NCBI GenBank assembly: GCA_000720805.1
Contig: JODI01000005.1
Location: forward strand, 1-64,000
Reading direction: 5' to 3'
From: Streptomyces violaceoruber
Lineage (GTDB): Bacteria > Actinomycetota > Actinomycetes > Streptomycetales > Streptomycetaceae
DNA length: 64,000 nt
The notes beneath the pieces were generated by a model. That model made no database searches, was not told where the DNA came from, and saw only the letters and a list, made by a program, of their open reading frames with translations. Of this stretch, positions 62,467 to 64,000 are shown piece after piece. The position numbers and the translations under genes are program-made. Numbering within the stretch: the stretch's first letter is position 1; each line of letters begins with the position of its first letter.

Positions 62467-63689
62467 ATGCGCCACGGATCGCCCGCGCGCCACCGCACAC
62501 GCGCGCTTCTCAGCTCCCTCGCCGCGGCCGGCCTCCTCGGCAGCCTCGCCCTGACGAACGGTTTCGCGGCGGAACCCGGAGCGACGACCCCCAGGAAGCC
62601 GCAGGAGGCGAGGCTCCTCGACACGCTCACGGTCCCTGCCGGGACGACGGAGTTCGGTATGCCGTTCGGCGGCCTGTCCGGAATCGACTACGACCCACGG
62701 TCCGGCGAGTACGTCGCCATCAGCGACGACCGCTCGGAGAACGGCAAGGCCCGCTTCTACTCCCTCCGGCTCCCCCTCGACGGGGCGGCCTTCGCCGGCG
62801 ACCGGCCCGACCTCGACGGCCTGACCGTGCTCGCCGACACCACCGGAGAGCCCTTCGCCCCCAGGACGGTCGATCCCGAGTCGATCCGCTGGACCCCGGA
62901 CGCCAGCAGCGTGCTGTGGACCAGCGAGGGAGCCTCTTCCGTCGGTCAGCCCGCCGTAGGGCCCTTCTGATGGATCTCCGCGGCGTCGCGACGCCCGGCG
63001 GCGGGTACGTACGCGAACTGCCGCTCCCCCAGGCGTACGCCCCCGTCCGGTCGGCCTCGGGCACCCTGATCGCGGGGGTACGCAACAACCAGGCCCTGGA
63101 AGGGCTCACCCTCACCCCGGACGGGCGCACGGTGGCCACCATCACCGAGAACGCCCTCGTCCAGGACGGCCCCGCGGCCGGCCTGACGACCAAGAGCCCG
63201 TCCCGGCTCCTCCTGATGAACCGTCGGGCAGGGCGGCCGGAGGCCGAGCACGTCTACGAGGTCGACCCGATCTCCGACGCGCCCACCGCCCCCCTGCCGC
63301 CCCCGGTCGGCACGTACTCGGCCGACCGCGGAGTCTCCGAGATCCTCGCCGTCAACCGGACCGACTACCTCACCGTGGAGCGGTCCTTCGCCTCCGGCGT
63401 CGGCTTCTCCATCCGCCTCTACTGGACCAGTACCGTCGGCGCGACGGACGTCAACGGCAAGGAGGCCCTGTCCGGAACCGAGAAGCCGATGCGCAAGAGG
63501 CTGCTGTACGACTTCACCACCTCCGGCACCGACGCCGACAACGTCGAGGGCGTCACCTGGGGACCGCGGCTGCCCGACGGCTCCCGCACGCTCGTGCTCG
63601 TCACCGACGACAACTTCGGCTTCAACGGCGGCGCCACGAAGTTCCATCTGCTGGCCGTCCGGGGCCTTGAACGCCACGACGGTCGCTGA
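62467..63689 (+). pseudogene. Secreted esterase-like/phytase-domain protein with a frameshift
   Basis: ATG preceded by GGAAGGA. A signal peptide (about 1-35) is followed by an esterase-like-of-phytase beta-propeller domain: FGGLSGIDYDPRSGEYVAIS, VDPESIRWTPDASSVLWTSE. At 62966-62968 the frame runs into TGA; reading resumes one base over (GGGYVRELPLPQAY, NQALEGLTLTPDGRTVATIT, NVEGVTWGPRLPDGSRTLVL) to 63689. One missing C before TGATGG would restore a protein of about 408 residues. Family function is hydrolysis of phosphoesters or an uncharacterised secreted activity. Either a true lesion or a sequencing error. Confidence 0.8.
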
Positions 63690-63912
63690 TGTCGCGTCAT
63701 GACCTCGTGTGCCCGTCGGTGCGGCGGCGGCAGGGCGAAGACGATGCCGTGATGGGCCGTTACGGGCCGTGTCGCGGTTTTCGCCAGGCGCCGGTCAGAA
63801 GGGCGCGGAGGCACCTGACCGACCAGGGCTCACCCGTGCCTGCCGCCGCCGGACATCGGCGCTCCGGCAGCGGGCCTGGCTGGCTCCGTCATCCGGTCTG
63901 CCCGGGACCGGT

Positions 63913-64000
63913 TCAGCCGCGGGTGGCGACCGAGGCGCCTCCGAAGACCAGGCCCTTGGTCAGGGGCCGATCCATGAACGACCTCGGGAAGATCGGCTCG
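63913..64000 (-). CDS. C-terminal end of an unidentified minus-strand gene
   Basis: The last 28 codons of a gene entering from the right edge, ending FMDRPLTKGLVFGGASVATRG before TGA. Codon use has the expected third-position GC. Too little is visible to name the product. The 223 bp between it and the phytase-like gene hold no supported gene. Confidence 0.45.
   Translation of the reverse strand, partial: EPIFPRSFMDRPLTKGLVFGGASVATRG

Noticed and set aside
62900..63000. Programmed frameshift in the phytase-like gene
   Set aside because: No slippery heptamer or stimulatory structure is visible at the TGA; a missing base is simpler.

Overview
The window reads as a Streptomyces (high-GC actinomycete) chromosome segment. 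GC is very high with strong GC at third codon positions. Many starts are GTG, ATGA/GTGA stop-start overlaps are frequent, at least two starts look leaderless, and several families are typical of streptomycetes (DUF6777, DUF6213, DUF3040, SPW repeat, LAL regulators, MurT/GatD). No rRNA, tRNA, CRISPR array, insertion sequence or replication origin was seen.

Region 1 (1-24.7 kb) looks like ordinary chromosomal housekeeping. It holds a DUF6777/PASTA lipoprotein, a CtaG-type oxidase assembly protein, PfkA, the MurT-GatD lipid II amidating pair, peptide deformylase, and a TetR regulator divergent from an acyl-CoA dehydrogenase across a clear operator. Next come GabD, an ATP-dependent DNA ligase coupled to a Nudix hydrolase, a thioredoxin-reductase-like flavoprotein divergent from an XRE/cupin regulator, a quinone oxidoreductase plus two acyl-CoA dehydrogenases in one operon, secreted enzymes, a methyltransferase-Nudix fusion and a LAL-type regulator.

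Region 2 (24.7-37.4 kb) is a glycan cluster. A UXS-type epimerase and a carbamoyltransferase lead a tightly overlapping + strand operon: GT2, HAD (GmhB-like), GT9, two GT4-like transferases, GmhA-like isomerase, HldE-like kinase/nucleotidyltransferase, GT9 and GT2. It encodes an ADP-heptose-like supply route in a Gram-positive, with carbamoylation. The 3' part shows decay or remodelling: a 152-bp tandem duplication that leaves a 51-codon ORF, a frameshifted GT2, and a polysaccharide pyruvyl transferase reduced to a deleted, frameshifted remnant.

Region 3 (37.5-46.3 kb) is a minus-strand operon of seven genes. It carries an RbsABC-type transporter (lipoprotein, double ATPase, two permeases), an M20 metallopeptidase/deacylase, a metallo-beta-lactamase-fold hydrolase, an IclR regulator, and an unrecognised 434-residue protein. 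It looks like an uptake and catabolic system for an unknown small ligand. An SDR and a CYP152-type peroxygenase P450 follow, converging on a perfect 38-bp palindrome. After them come an SPW membrane protein, an Orn/Lys/Arg decarboxylase and a YbdK-type ligase.

Region 4 (53.4-62.4 kb) is a probable nucleoside salvage regulon: amidohydrolase (nucleoside deaminase type), LacI regulator with an octapeptide-repeat extension, ThuA-like protein, DeoD-type phosphorylase, and a BMP-type nucleoside ABC transporter. Two identical CAAAACGTTTTG palindromes, one before each half, tie it together. A frameshifted phytase-like secreted esterase and the 3' end of a minus-strand gene close the window.
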